In this document: piece after piece, positions 1 to 7,718 of the stretch
Layout: each line of letters starts with the position of its first letter
Position numbering within the stretch: the first letter of the stretch is position 1
NCBI GenBank assembly: GCA_019419505.1
Contig: DXZS01000013.1
Location: 1 to 45,716, forward strand
From: Collinsella sp.
GTDB taxonomy: Bacteria > Actinomycetota > Coriobacteriia > Coriobacteriales > Coriobacteriaceae
DNA length: 45,716 bases
Reading direction: 5' to 3'
Notes under the pieces: generated by a model
Database searches by the model: none
Told to the model about the DNA's origin: nothing
Seen by the model: the letters and a program-made list of their open reading frames with translations, nothing else
Position numbers and translations under genes: made by a program

Positions 1-16
1 CCGTACGCTTGAACTG

Positions 17-50
17 AAAAGGGGGAGGCCTCGCGGCCTCCCCCTTTTTT
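17..50 (+). terminator. Intrinsic terminator of an upstream gene
   Basis: A GGGGGAGGCC / GGCCTCCCCC stem with a TCGC loop is followed by a run of six T and preceded by four A. It ends transcription of a plus-strand gene that lies outside the window. Confidence 0.85.
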
Positions 51-117
51 GCGTTGTATATACGTTGTACTTTGGGACCTAGCTCCCCCGTATGTGCTCT
101 TACTGTTTGGCTGTATT

Positions 118-148
118 TTGAGTCCATCTAGTATATTTGAGCGATAAT
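118..148 (+). promoter_or_regulatory. Possible coaE promoter
   Basis: TTGAGT at 118-123 and GATAAT at 143-148 resemble -35 and -10 boxes, but the 19-nt spacer is long. A strong terminator lies just upstream, so some promoter is needed in this interval. The exact boxes are uncertain. Confidence 0.3.
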
Positions 149-176
149 TACTCGCATTGGCGTTAGGGAGGGCTTG

Positions 177-818
177 ATGTTTACCGTATTTGTCTTGGGC
201 AATATTGCTTCGGGTAAGTCAACTGCCTGCCGCTATTTCGAATCTCGTGGCGCTATGCTTATCGATCTGGATGAGCTTGCAAAATCGCTGTATGTGCCGG
301 GCTCTGATATCGTCAATACACTCGCGGATGAATTCGGTTGGGACATTTTGGATGAGGAAGGCGGCATTCGCCGCGGCATCCTCGCTTCTCGAGCTTTCGC
401 TTCTCCTGATTCGGTCGCACGGCTCAATGACATCGTGCATCCCATTCTGATTGAACAGCTTTCGCTTAGGATTCTCGATCCGGTTTGTTGTACGGTTTCA
501 TCTCCCCGTTATCCTTTTGCGGTGGTCGAGGTTTCTGCTCCGACTGGTTTTGAGGATGCATTTGGCTTGGCTGATGAAATTTTGGTCATCAGCGCCCCTT
601 TGTCAGTTCGTCGCGAGCGCGCTATTCAACGTGGCATGGAGCCATCTGATTTTGATGCCCGTTCTGCTTGCCAGCCCGAAGAGTCTGCGCTGTGCAATCT
701 CGCTACAACTGTGATTGACAATGCGGCAGACGATAACTCGCTCTTTGAACAACTGGACGCATGGCTTTCGCGCCATGGGTTCGGGGATGTAGCGGATAAG
801 GAGGAGGCCGATGCCTAA
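177..818 (+). CDS. coaE: Dephospho-CoA kinase
   Basis: Phosphorylates the 3'-hydroxyl of dephospho-CoA with ATP, the last step of coenzyme A synthesis in the cytosol. The 213-residue product has a P-loop near its N-terminus (GNIASGKST), a following LIDLDELAKSLY segment where the family has its conserved Asp, and the HP motif (VHPILIEQL) of the CoA-binding region. Its length is usual for the family. The ATG at 177 is preferred over the in-frame TTG at 174 because the AGGGAGG ribosome site at 165-171 is well spaced from it. The last 8 bases overlap the next gene (ATGCCTAA), so the pair is probably translationally coupled. The middle of the protein is less typical of CoaE, but the P-loop and general layout are clear. 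Confidence 0.88.
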   Translation: MFTVFVLGNIASGKSTACRYFESRGAMLIDLDELAKSLYVPGSDIVNTLADEFGWDILDEEGGIRRGILASRAFASPDSVARLNDIVHPILIEQLSLRILDPVCCTVSSPRYPFAVVEVSAPTGFEDAFGLADEILVISAPLSVRRERAIQRGMEPSDFDARSACQPEESALCNLATTVIDNAADDNSLFEQLDAWLSRHGFGDVADKEEADA

Positions 819-1392
819 GACACGTTTCCTTACGTGGTATCGCCTTATACCGCTGGCTGCCGTTTTTGCCTTCGGCCTTATCTCATTCGTTTACTCATAT
901 GCTCCTGCCGCTTTCTTTAAGCCGCTGTATCCGATTGACTACGAGGCGTATGTAAAGCAATCCAGTATTTCGCATAATCTGGATCCGTATCTGGTGTGCG
1001 CTGTCATTAAGTCTGAATCGAATTGGGATCCCGAGGCCGAGTCGAATCAGGGTGCTCAGGGATTGATGCAGCTGATGCCCGAGACTGCCCAGGATATGAT
1101 CGCCAAGGGCCTTGTCGACGGTGGCGAGTATTCGGCCGACAACCTTAACGATCCGGCTACGAATATCGAGTTTGGCTGTGCGTATCTTTCGTATCTTCTA
1201 GCGTATTTTAACGGGTCGACTGACAGTGCCATTGCCGCCTATAACGCCGGCATGGGCAATGTCGACGGATGGGCGCAGCAGAGTACGTCGCTTCATAATG
1301 CAATCACCTTTCCCGAGACGCAGGCGTATCTGATTCGTGTCAATAATGCCTGGGTTCGCTACAAAACCCTCTATCCCGATCGGTTCGTATAG
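811..1392 (+). CDS. Membrane-anchored lytic transglycosylase (SLT fold)
   Basis: Cleaves the MurNAc-GlcNAc bond of peptidoglycan with 1,6-anhydro product formation, outside the membrane. The 193-residue protein has one N-terminal membrane segment (about residues 12-30) followed by a compact SLT domain. Visible motifs are the catalytic glutamate E69 in KSESNW, the GAQGLMQLMP block at 81-90, and the later AIAAYNAG block. The AGGAGG ribosome site lies inside the end of coaE and the genes overlap by 8 bases. The short single-domain form resembles the MltE/Slt class of Gram-positive bacteria. Its partner and exact role (sporulation-like, growth or secretion) cannot be told from sequence. Confidence 0.9.
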   Translation: MPKTRFLTWYRLIPLAAVFAFGLISFVYSYAPAAFFKPLYPIDYEAYVKQSSISHNLDPYLVCAVIKSESNWDPEAESNQGAQGLMQLMPETAQDMIAKGLVDGGEYSADNLNDPATNIEFGCAYLSYLLAYFNGSTDSAIAAYNAGMGNVDGWAQQSTSLHNAITFPETQAYLIRVNNAWVRYKTLYPDRFV

Positions 1393-1443
1393 GACTATGC
1401 CTGCCGCCTGCGTATACTGCAGATATATGAGTTAGGAGTATCC

Positions 1444-3684
1444 ATGGCGGAATTTGAAGTAGAACGCGTTGGTGGTGAACTTAAGCGCTTTGGCGTTGAA
1501 GGCTCTGACGTGCCGTTTAAGGTCGTGTCTCCCTATGACCCTGCAGGCTCTCAGCCTAAAGCCATTGAGTCGCTTGTGCAGGGTGTGAGGGACGGAGACC
1601 GCTATCAGGTTTTGCTGGGCGTGACTGGTTCGGGCAAGACCTTCACGATGGCAAAGACTATTGAGGCCCTGGGAAAGCCGACGCTGGTCATGGCTCCGAA
1701 TAAAACGCTCGCCGCTCAGCTTGCGAGCGAGCTCAAAGAGTTCTTTCCCAACAACGCTGTGGTCTACTTCGTCTCGTACTACGACTACTATCAGCCCGAG
1801 GCGTATGTGCCGCAAAGCGATACATATATCGAGAAAGACTCCTCGATTAACGAAGAGGTTGAGATGCTGCGACATCAGGCGACCGCATCGCTGCTCTCTC
1901 GACGCGATGTGATCGTTGTCGCATCGGTCTCGTGTATCTATGGCATTGGCTCTCCTGAGGACTATGCAGGTCTGGCTCCAAACGTCGACAAGAAGGTGCC
2001 GCTCGAGCGCGATGACTTTATCCATGCACTTATCGACATTCAATATGATCGCAATGACTATGACCTGGCACGCGGCACGTTCCGCGTGCGCGGCGATGTT
2101 GTCGACGTGTATCCGCCTTATGCCGAGCATCCGTTGCGGTTTGAGTTCTTTGGCGACGAGGTCGAGCTGATTGCCGAGATCGATGAGGTCACCGGTGAGA
2201 TGCTTCGTGAGTACGAGGCCATCCCCGTATGGCCGGCATCGCACTACGTGACCGAGAAGCCGAAGGTCAAGGCGGCTCTGAAATCGATCAGCGAAGAGTG
2301 CGAGAAGCGCGTGGCGGAGCTCAAGGCGACCGACAAGTTGCTCGAGGCGCAGCGTCTGCAGCAGCGCACCGATTATGATCTTGAGATGCTCGAGACGATG
2401 GGCTTTTGCAACGGCATCGAGAACTACTCGCGTCATCTGGACGGTCGCAAGCCGGGTGAGCCGCCGTTTACCCTAATCGATTACTTTCCCAAGGATATGC
2501 TCTGCATCATCGATGAGAGCCATGTGACGGTGCCGCAGATTCGCGGCATGCACGAAGGTGACCGCTCGCGTAAGGTGACGCTGGTGGAACACGGTTTTCG
2601 CCTGCCCTCGGCGCTCGATAACCGCCCGCTTCGTTTCGATGAGTTTGAGGCAAGGATACCCCAGTTTATCTATGTTTCGGCCACGCCGGGCGACTACGAG
2701 CTGCGGGTGAGCCAAAACGATGTGGAGCAGATTATTCGTCCGACTGGCCTGCTCGACCCCAAGATTGACGTGCGTCCAGTTCGCGGCCAGATTGACGATC
2801 TTGAGGACGAGATTCGCGAGCGCGTTGCCCGCAAGGAGCGCGTGCTGGTGACCACGTTGACCAAGCGCATGGCCGAGGACCTGACCGACCATCTGCTCGA
2901 TGCGGGCATTAAGGTCAATTACATGCACTCTGATACGGCGACAATGGACCGTGTCGAGATCCTGCGAACGCTGCGCGAGGGCAAGATCGATGTTCTCGTT
3001 GGCATCAACCTGCTTCGCGAGGGCTTGGATCTCCCCGAGGTCTCACTGGTGGCAATTCTCGATGCCGATAAGGAAGGCTTCTTGCGCAACCGCCGTTCGC
3101 TGATTCAGACGATTGGCCGTGCGGCCCGTAACGCCGATGGTGAAGTCATCATGTATGCAGACGTTGTGACCGATTCGATGAAAGAGGCCATCGAGGAGAC
3201 GCAGCGCCGTCGCGAGATTCAGATGGCATACAACGAAGAACATGGCATTGTGCCCAAGACAGTGCGCAAGGCCATCAACGACATCTCAAGTTTTATTGCC
3301 GAGGCCGAAAAAACTGTGGGCTCCAAGGGACGCTCGAAGGGCGACTCTCTTGGCCATGGCGCATTCTATACGCCCGATGAGTCGGGCGAGGGCGGTGTGC
3401 CGGAAACGGTGGCGCCCGAGCAGACACTTGCGGAGCAGTTGGAAGAACTGCCGCATGACGAGCTTGTGCGGATCGTCGAAACCATGGAAGAGGATATGCG
3501 TAACGCTTCTGCCGCTATGGACTTTGAGGAGGCGGCGCGCCTGCGCGATGCTGTCGTTCAGATTCGGGTGATGCTCGAGGGTGCGTCTGAGGACGAGACG
3601 ATCGAGCGCTTACGCTCGCAGGCCCGCAAGGGTTCCACGTTCGCATCGGGCAGAAAACGCCAGGGTGCACGGTTTAAGAAATAG
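1444..3684 (+). CDS. uvrB: UvrABC system protein B
   Basis: Damage-verification helicase of nucleotide excision repair. It is loaded on DNA by UvrA and then recruits UvrC. The 746-residue protein has Walker A GVTGSGKT at 59-66, the beta-hairpin segment rich in tyrosine (YYDYYQPEAYVP), the DESH helicase box (IIDESHVTVPQ), the motif V/VI region (INLLREGLDLPEVSL, QTIGRAARN) and a C-terminal UVR domain (FEEAARLRD) that contacts UvrC. It carries about 20 extra N-terminal residues compared with E. coli UvrB. An AGGAG site at 1434-1438 supports the ATG at 1444. A TATACT box at 1413-1418 could give it its own promoter, although it follows coaE and the transglycosylase closely. No LexA-like site is visible here. 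Confidence 0.98.
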   Translation: MAEFEVERVGGELKRFGVEGSDVPFKVVSPYDPAGSQPKAIESLVQGVRDGDRYQVLLGVTGSGKTFTMAKTIEALGKPTLVMAPNKTLAAQLASELKEFFPNNAVVYFVSYYDYYQPEAYVPQSDTYIEKDSSINEEVEMLRHQATASLLSRRDVIVVASVSCIYGIGSPEDYAGLAPNVDKKVPLERDDFIHALIDIQYDRNDYDLARGTFRVRGDVVDVYPPYAEHPLRFEFFGDEVELIAEIDEVTGEMLREYEAIPVWPASHYVTEKPKVKAALKSISEECEKRVAELKATDKLLEAQRLQQRTDYDLEMLETMGFCNGIENYSRHLDGRKPGEPPFTLIDYFPKDMLCIIDESHVTVPQIRGMHEGDRSRKVTLVEHGFRLPSALDNRPLRFDEFEARIPQFIYVSATPGDYELRVSQNDVEQIIRPTGLLDPKIDVRPVRGQIDDLEDEIRERVARKERVLVTTLTKRMAEDLTDHLLDAGIKVNYMHSDTATMDRVEILRTLREGKIDVLVGINLLREGLDLPEVSLVAILDADKEGFLRNRRSLIQTIGRAARNADGEVIMYADVVTDSMKEAIEETQRRREIQMAYNEEHGIVPKTVRKAINDISSFIAEAEKTVGSKGRSKGDSLGHGAFYTPDESGEGGVPETVAPEQTLAEQLEELPHDELVRIVETMEEDMRNASAAMDFEEAARLRDAVVQIRVMLEGASEDETIERLRSQARKGSTFASGRKRQGARFKK

Positions 3685-3689
3685 CGAAC

Positions 3690-3730
3690 AGGCCCCGAGT
3701 TCCCTGTGGAGCTCGGGGCCTATGTCTTTT
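3690..3730 (+). terminator. Terminator after uvrB
   Basis: A 10-bp stem, AGGCCCCGAG (3690-3699) with CTCGGGGCCT (3712-3721), is followed by a short T-rich stretch. It lies between convergent genes and may act in both directions. Confidence 0.75.
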
Positions 3731-3749
3731 GCGCGCTGGAATTTGTGCG

Positions 3750-5390
3750 TTAGAGGTCTGCGATCAGGGCTTCAGCACAACGGATGCCGTCGGTGGCCGC
3801 GCTCATGATGCCGCCGGCATATCCAGCTCCCTCACCACAAGGGTAGAGGCCCGGGGTCGACACGGCATGGCACGTTCGGTCTCGGGTAACAGTGACCGGT
3901 GAGCTCGAACGAGTCTCCACGCCGGTAAGAACGGCATCGGGACGGTCGTAGCCTCGTAGCTTTTTTCCGAGTAGGGGAAGTCCCAGGCGGAGCGACTCGA
4001 CGATATGCTGCGGTAGGGCTTCGTCAATTGCCGTCCAGGTCACACCGAGCGGATAGGTGGGCTTTACCTTTCCGGGCGCCTTGCTGGCGCGTCCTGCGAG
4101 GAAATCTCCGACGAGTTGTGCCGGTGCGTTCCAGTTGGAACCGCCCAGGCGATAGGCGGCCGCCTCGCAGGCACGCTGGAGCTCGATGCCGGCGAGCGGG
4201 TCATCGTTGGGAAGGTCCTCAGGCGTGACGTTAACGAGCAGGGCGGCATTTGCGTTGCGTCCGTCGCGGGCATTGAGACTGGCCCCGTTGACGCACAGAT
4301 GGCACGGTTCTGAAGAGGCGGCAACAACCTGTCCGCCGGGGCACATGCAAAACGAGAACACGCTGCGGCCGTTGGGAAGATGGGCAACAAGTTTGTAGGG
4401 GGCCGCCCCGAGCGCTGGATGTCCCGCCGAGGCTCCATATTGGGCTCTGTCGATGTCGCGTTGCGGATGCTCGATGCGAACGCCCATGGCAAAGGTCTTT
4501 TGTGCGAGGGCCACGTTGTGGTCCTTAAGGAGCTCAAAAATATCGCGAGCAGAATGCCCGCAGGCGAGGATGAGGTGCTTTGTCTCGATTGGCTCGTAAG
4601 CGGCGTCTTGGGACGATTGGACATCAATACCGGTGATGGCGCCAGACGCGTCGATGCGAATGTCGACGAGCTTCGTTCGATAACGGACGACACCTCCGAG
4701 CTGCTCGATGCGCTGGGATATAGCGGTGACAACCTTGGGAAGGATGTCGGAGCCAATGTGCGGCTTGGCATCCCACAGAATATCGCGGGGCGCACCCGCC
4801 TCGACGAAGGTTTCGAGGATAAGGCGATGGGCGGGATTTTTTGTTCCCGTATTGAGCTTGCCGTCCGAGAAGGTCCCCGCGCCGCCCAGACCAAACTGAA
4901 TATTGCTCTCGGGGTCGAGGATGCGCTCCTTTAGAAAGAGGTCGATCGTCTGCGAGCGGCGAAATGCCGGGTCGCCGCGCTCGATAAGCAAGGGCTTAAG
5001 ACCTGCTTTGGCGAGCGTGAGCGCAGCGAAAAGGCCGGCGCATCCGGCGCCGACAACGACAGGGCGTTCTTGAGGTGCGTCGGAGACGGGGGAGGGGAAT
5101 GAAGGCTCATCGTCTTCTATCGCGCGTACGCGCGAGCGGTCACGCTCGGCAACGCTGTCGACCGCTTCTCGCTCGAGGTGGGGACTAGTCAGCTCAACAC
5201 GAAAGCTCAGGATAAAATGGACGTCTCGTTTTTTGCGAGCGTCGATTGACTTGCGGTGGAGCTCGATGGACTTGATCTCGGAGTCCTTGCAACGTAGGAC
5301 GCGCTTGGCGACTCGCTTGCCAACAATGAGACAGGTATTTTCATCGCCGGCTTCATCGAGCGACGCGTTGACTTGGGTGATTTCGATCAT
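3750..5390 (-). CDS. FAD-dependent dehydrogenase, COG2509 type
   Basis: Predicted flavoprotein oxidoreductase of unknown substrate, 546 residues. An N-terminal domain of about 100 residues precedes a Rossmann FAD-binding site (VVVGAGCAGLFAALTLAKAG) with the usual ERG at the end of the second strand. A C-terminal FAD-contact block (PCGEGAGYAGGIMSAA) closes the fold, as in the COG2509 family. The reading frame stays open upstream, but the ATG at 5390 has a good AAGGAG site six bases away and the N-terminal MIEITQVNAS matches a family-like start, so it was chosen. It is the last gene of a minus-strand group, but a hairpin separates it from the HI0933-type gene upstream. The physiological reaction is not known for this family. 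Confidence 0.85.
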   Translation of the reverse strand: MIEITQVNASLDEAGDENTCLIVGKRVAKRVLRCKDSEIKSIELHRKSIDARKKRDVHFILSFRVELTSPHLEREAVDSVAERDRSRVRAIEDDEPSFPSPVSDAPQERPVVVGAGCAGLFAALTLAKAGLKPLLIERGDPAFRRSQTIDLFLKERILDPESNIQFGLGGAGTFSDGKLNTGTKNPAHRLILETFVEAGAPRDILWDAKPHIGSDILPKVVTAISQRIEQLGGVVRYRTKLVDIRIDASGAITGIDVQSSQDAAYEPIETKHLILACGHSARDIFELLKDHNVALAQKTFAMGVRIEHPQRDIDRAQYGASAGHPALGAAPYKLVAHLPNGRSVFSFCMCPGGQVVAASSEPCHLCVNGASLNARDGRNANAALLVNVTPEDLPNDDPLAGIELQRACEAAAYRLGGSNWNAPAQLVGDFLAGRASKAPGKVKPTYPLGVTWTAIDEALPQHIVESLRLGLPLLGKKLRGYDRPDAVLTGVETRSSSPVTVTRDRTCHAVSTPGLYPCGEGAGYAGGIMSAATDGIRCAEALIADL

Positions 5391-5410
5391 CGAGGTCTCC
5401 TTAGAGGCAA

Positions 5411-5440
5411 GAAAGAGGCCGTCCGGTATCCCAGACGGCC
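5411..5440 (-). terminator. Hairpin between the two flavoprotein genes
   Basis: A perfect 7-bp stem (5417-5423 with 5434-5440) with a 10-nt loop is followed on the minus strand by CTCTTTCTT. It looks like a weak terminator or attenuator after the 5471-6742 gene. Confidence 0.5.
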
Positions 5441-5470
5441 CGAATGCGTTTTTGATTATAGACTGCGCGG

Positions 5471-6742
5471 CTACAGGCTGCTTGCAGCGCGAATGCCCGA
5501 GAGCCAGGCCCACGCAAGGTTAAAGCCTCCGCAATCGGCGTCGATGTCGAGCGCTTCGCCGCAGACGTAAAGCGGGGCGTCGACAACGCTGCGCGCGCGT
5601 AGACTGGGTGTTGAGATGCTCTCGACAGATACGCCACCACGCGTGACCTGCGCCGAGCGCTCCTCGGCTGTTCCCTCGACGAGCAACTTAAAGTGCTTGA
5701 GGATCGAGACCAGGTGGATGATATCGTTGGAGCCTGGATGGCACTGCTCGAACGCTGTACAGACGACGCGGGAGAGTTGCGGGGCGAGCATGCCGTCGAG
5801 CCAACGGGGATCGCGGGGCGAAAAGCCGCCGAGCAGCTTAACGCGCCGGTTGAGCATATCGAGCAGCTCGTCTTTAGAGAGGTCGGGGAAAACGTCGAGC
5901 AGGATCGTATCGCCGCGCTGGATACGACGGGAGAGGTTGAAGACAGCGACGCCCGAGATGCCGAAGGTTCGAAACAGTACTTCACCGTCTTCGTGCCAGA
6001 GCTCACTACGGTTACGGGTGAGCGTCAAGCGGGCGCGGACGCGCAGACCATCCAACGTCTTGAGTGCTGCCCGATCGCCAACGACCGTTGCCGATACGGG
6101 GCAGAGGATGGGGTGCAGCGAAGTGAGGGGGAGGCTAAACGTATCGGCGATACCGGTGGGGTTGCCGCCCGTGGCGATAATTACGGCATGTGCCTGCAGG
6201 GCCTCGTTCTTGCGAGGGACATCGGCGAGCGCTTTCCGAAGCGAGCGGAGCTCCGATTTTCGGTCGTCGTGCTTTTTTGCCTTGAGCGCCCGCGCTGGAC
6301 GGTCTATTTGGAGTGCCCAGCCTTCGGAAACTTTGTGCGCCGAGGCAACGTTGGCTCCGCAGATTAAGGTGATACCTAGGCGGTTGCAAACGTTGAGAAG
6401 CGCGTCGCGCACCGATTCTGCGCGAAGGGAGCGCGGGTATAGCCGGCCTTCCTCGGAGGTTGTCATGATGCCCAGCGAGGAGAAGAAACCCATAAGCTCT
6501 TGTTCGGGTTGGGGGCCCATGACAGATTCGACGAATGCGGGGTGGTTATACCGCTGAGGATCAATCGATTCGTTGGAGAGGTTGCAGCGGCCGTTACCGG
6601 TCGCAAGGAGCTTTAGGCCGCAGGCGACATCGCGCTCAACGATGCAGACGCTTTTGCCAGCACGTGCGGCCGTAATGGCGGCGGCGAGGCCTGAAGCCCC
6701 GCCGCCGATTAGCAGGACGTCATAGAAGGCGCTCGTGTTCAC
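5471..6742 (-). CDS. NAD(P)/FAD-dependent oxidoreductase, HI0933 family
   Basis: Flavoprotein of the HI0933/TIGR00275 family, 423 residues. It has an N-terminal dinucleotide site (LLIGGGASGLAAAITAARAG), the family block LLATGNGRCNLSN, and a C-terminal GEALDIDADCGGFNLAWAW segment that closes the FAD site. It starts with GTG at 6742, immediately after the TAA of the Mrp gene with no spacer, so reinitiation or coupled translation is likely. Family members include the bile-acid enzyme BaiN, but the family is broad and housekeeping copies are common. Nothing around this gene points to bile-acid metabolism, so no substrate is assigned. Confidence 0.88.
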   Translation of the reverse strand: MNTSAFYDVLLIGGGASGLAAAITAARAGKSVCIVERDVACGLKLLATGNGRCNLSNESIDPQRYNHPAFVESVMGPQPEQELMGFFSSLGIMTTSEEGRLYPRSLRAESVRDALLNVCNRLGITLICGANVASAHKVSEGWALQIDRPARALKAKKHDDRKSELRSLRKALADVPRKNEALQAHAVIIATGGNPTGIADTFSLPLTSLHPILCPVSATVVGDRAALKTLDGLRVRARLTLTRNRSELWHEDGEVLFRTFGISGVAVFNLSRRIQRGDTILLDVFPDLSKDELLDMLNRRVKLLGGFSPRDPRWLDGMLAPQLSRVVCTAFEQCHPGSNDIIHLVSILKHFKLLVEGTAEERSAQVTRGGVSVESISTPSLRARSVVDAPLYVCGEALDIDADCGGFNLAWAWLSGIRAASSL

Positions 6743-7573
6743 TTAGGCCTCGTCGGTCTCGTGCGGGGTAATAGCCTCGACGGCAGAGACTGCCTTGGGC
6801 AACATGCCATCGGGCAGCGCGGTCTCAACCTCGCCCTTATCGCAGGCCTCGGCGAGTGCCGGATTAATGGGAAGCGTGCCCAAGATGTCGAGGTTATAGC
6901 GCTCTGCGACCTCGGGGAGCTTGCTTTTGCCAAAGACCTCGATCTTCTTGCCGCAGTCGGGGCACTCGATATAGCTCATGTTCTCGACGATGCCCAGAAT
7001 GGGGACGTTCATCTTCTCGGCCATGTTGACCGCCTTGGCGACGATCATCGAGACCAGGTCCTGCGGGCTCGTGACGATGACGATGCCGTCGACGGGCAGC
7101 GACTGGAAGACGGTGAGCGCGACGTCGCCTGTTCCCGGAGGCATGTCGACCAGCAGGTAGTCGATGGGGCCCCACGAGGTCTCGCTCCAGAACTGCCTAA
7201 TGGCGCCTGCGATGACCGGACCGCGCCAAAGGACGGGGTCGGTCTCGTTTTGGAGCAGAAGGTTGGAGCTCATGACCTTGACGCCGTGCTCGGAGATTTC
7301 GGGCAGCATGAGGTTGCCAAGGGCATGGACGTGGCGTCCGCTCATGCCGAACATCTTGGGGATAGAGGGACCGGTGATGTCGGCATCGAGGACGCCGACC
7401 TTGTGGCCGTGACGGGCAAGCTCGGTGGCGATGGCACCGGTGACAAACGACTTGCCGACACCGCCCTTGCCGGAAAGCACGGCGATGACGCGTTTGACCT
7501 CGGACAGCGTGTTCTCCTCAAATTGCGACGGCGACGTTTGTCCGCCGGCGGCCTGTGCGTGCTCGCAACCCAT
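6743..7573 (-). CDS. Mrp/NBP35-type P-loop ATPase, iron-sulfur carrier
   Basis: Cytosolic ATPase of the ApbC/Nbp35 family, thought to bind and transfer Fe-S clusters to target enzymes. The 276-residue product has the deviant Walker A SGKGGVGKS at 34-42, the switch and Walker B region LLVDMPPGTGD, and a CPDC pair (C204, C207) that in the family bridges a 4Fe-4S cluster across the dimer. The open frame extends further upstream, but the ATG at 7573 has an AAAGGAG site seven bases away and gives the N-terminus MGCEHAQ. Placed just upstream of a flavoprotein gene with no gap, it may help mature redox enzymes. That link is inference. Confidence 0.93.
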   Translation of the reverse strand: MGCEHAQAAGGQTSPSQFEENTLSEVKRVIAVLSGKGGVGKSFVTGAIATELARHGHKVGVLDADITGPSIPKMFGMSGRHVHALGNLMLPEISEHGVKVMSSNLLLQNETDPVLWRGPVIAGAIRQFWSETSWGPIDYLLVDMPPGTGDVALTVFQSLPVDGIVIVTSPQDLVSMIVAKAVNMAEKMNVPILGIVENMSYIECPDCGKKIEVFGKSKLPEVAERYNLDILGTLPINPALAEACDKGEVETALPDGMLPKAVSAVEAITPHETDEA

Positions 7574-7718
7574 GTATGACTCCTTTGTATATGTTGGGGC
7601 CGGAGCCCCGTGATGTGACACGAGCGTCATTGTACCCTCGTTTGCGAGCGGGAGTCATTTGCGATGCATTTGGGCCGAGCGTGCTTGCAATACGATGGGC
7701 CCAAGCGAATGGGCGGGC

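Noticed and set aside
5471..6742. Calling the HI0933-type protein a BaiN bile-acid reductase
   Set aside because: BaiN belongs to this broad family, but no other bai-like genes are nearby and family membership alone does not give the substrate.
7670..7704. TTGGGCC/GGCCCAA inverted repeat between the Mrp and LTA-synthase-like genes as a terminator
   Set aside because: The stem is only 7 bp with a 21-nt loop and no T-run on the minus strand, so it is not called.
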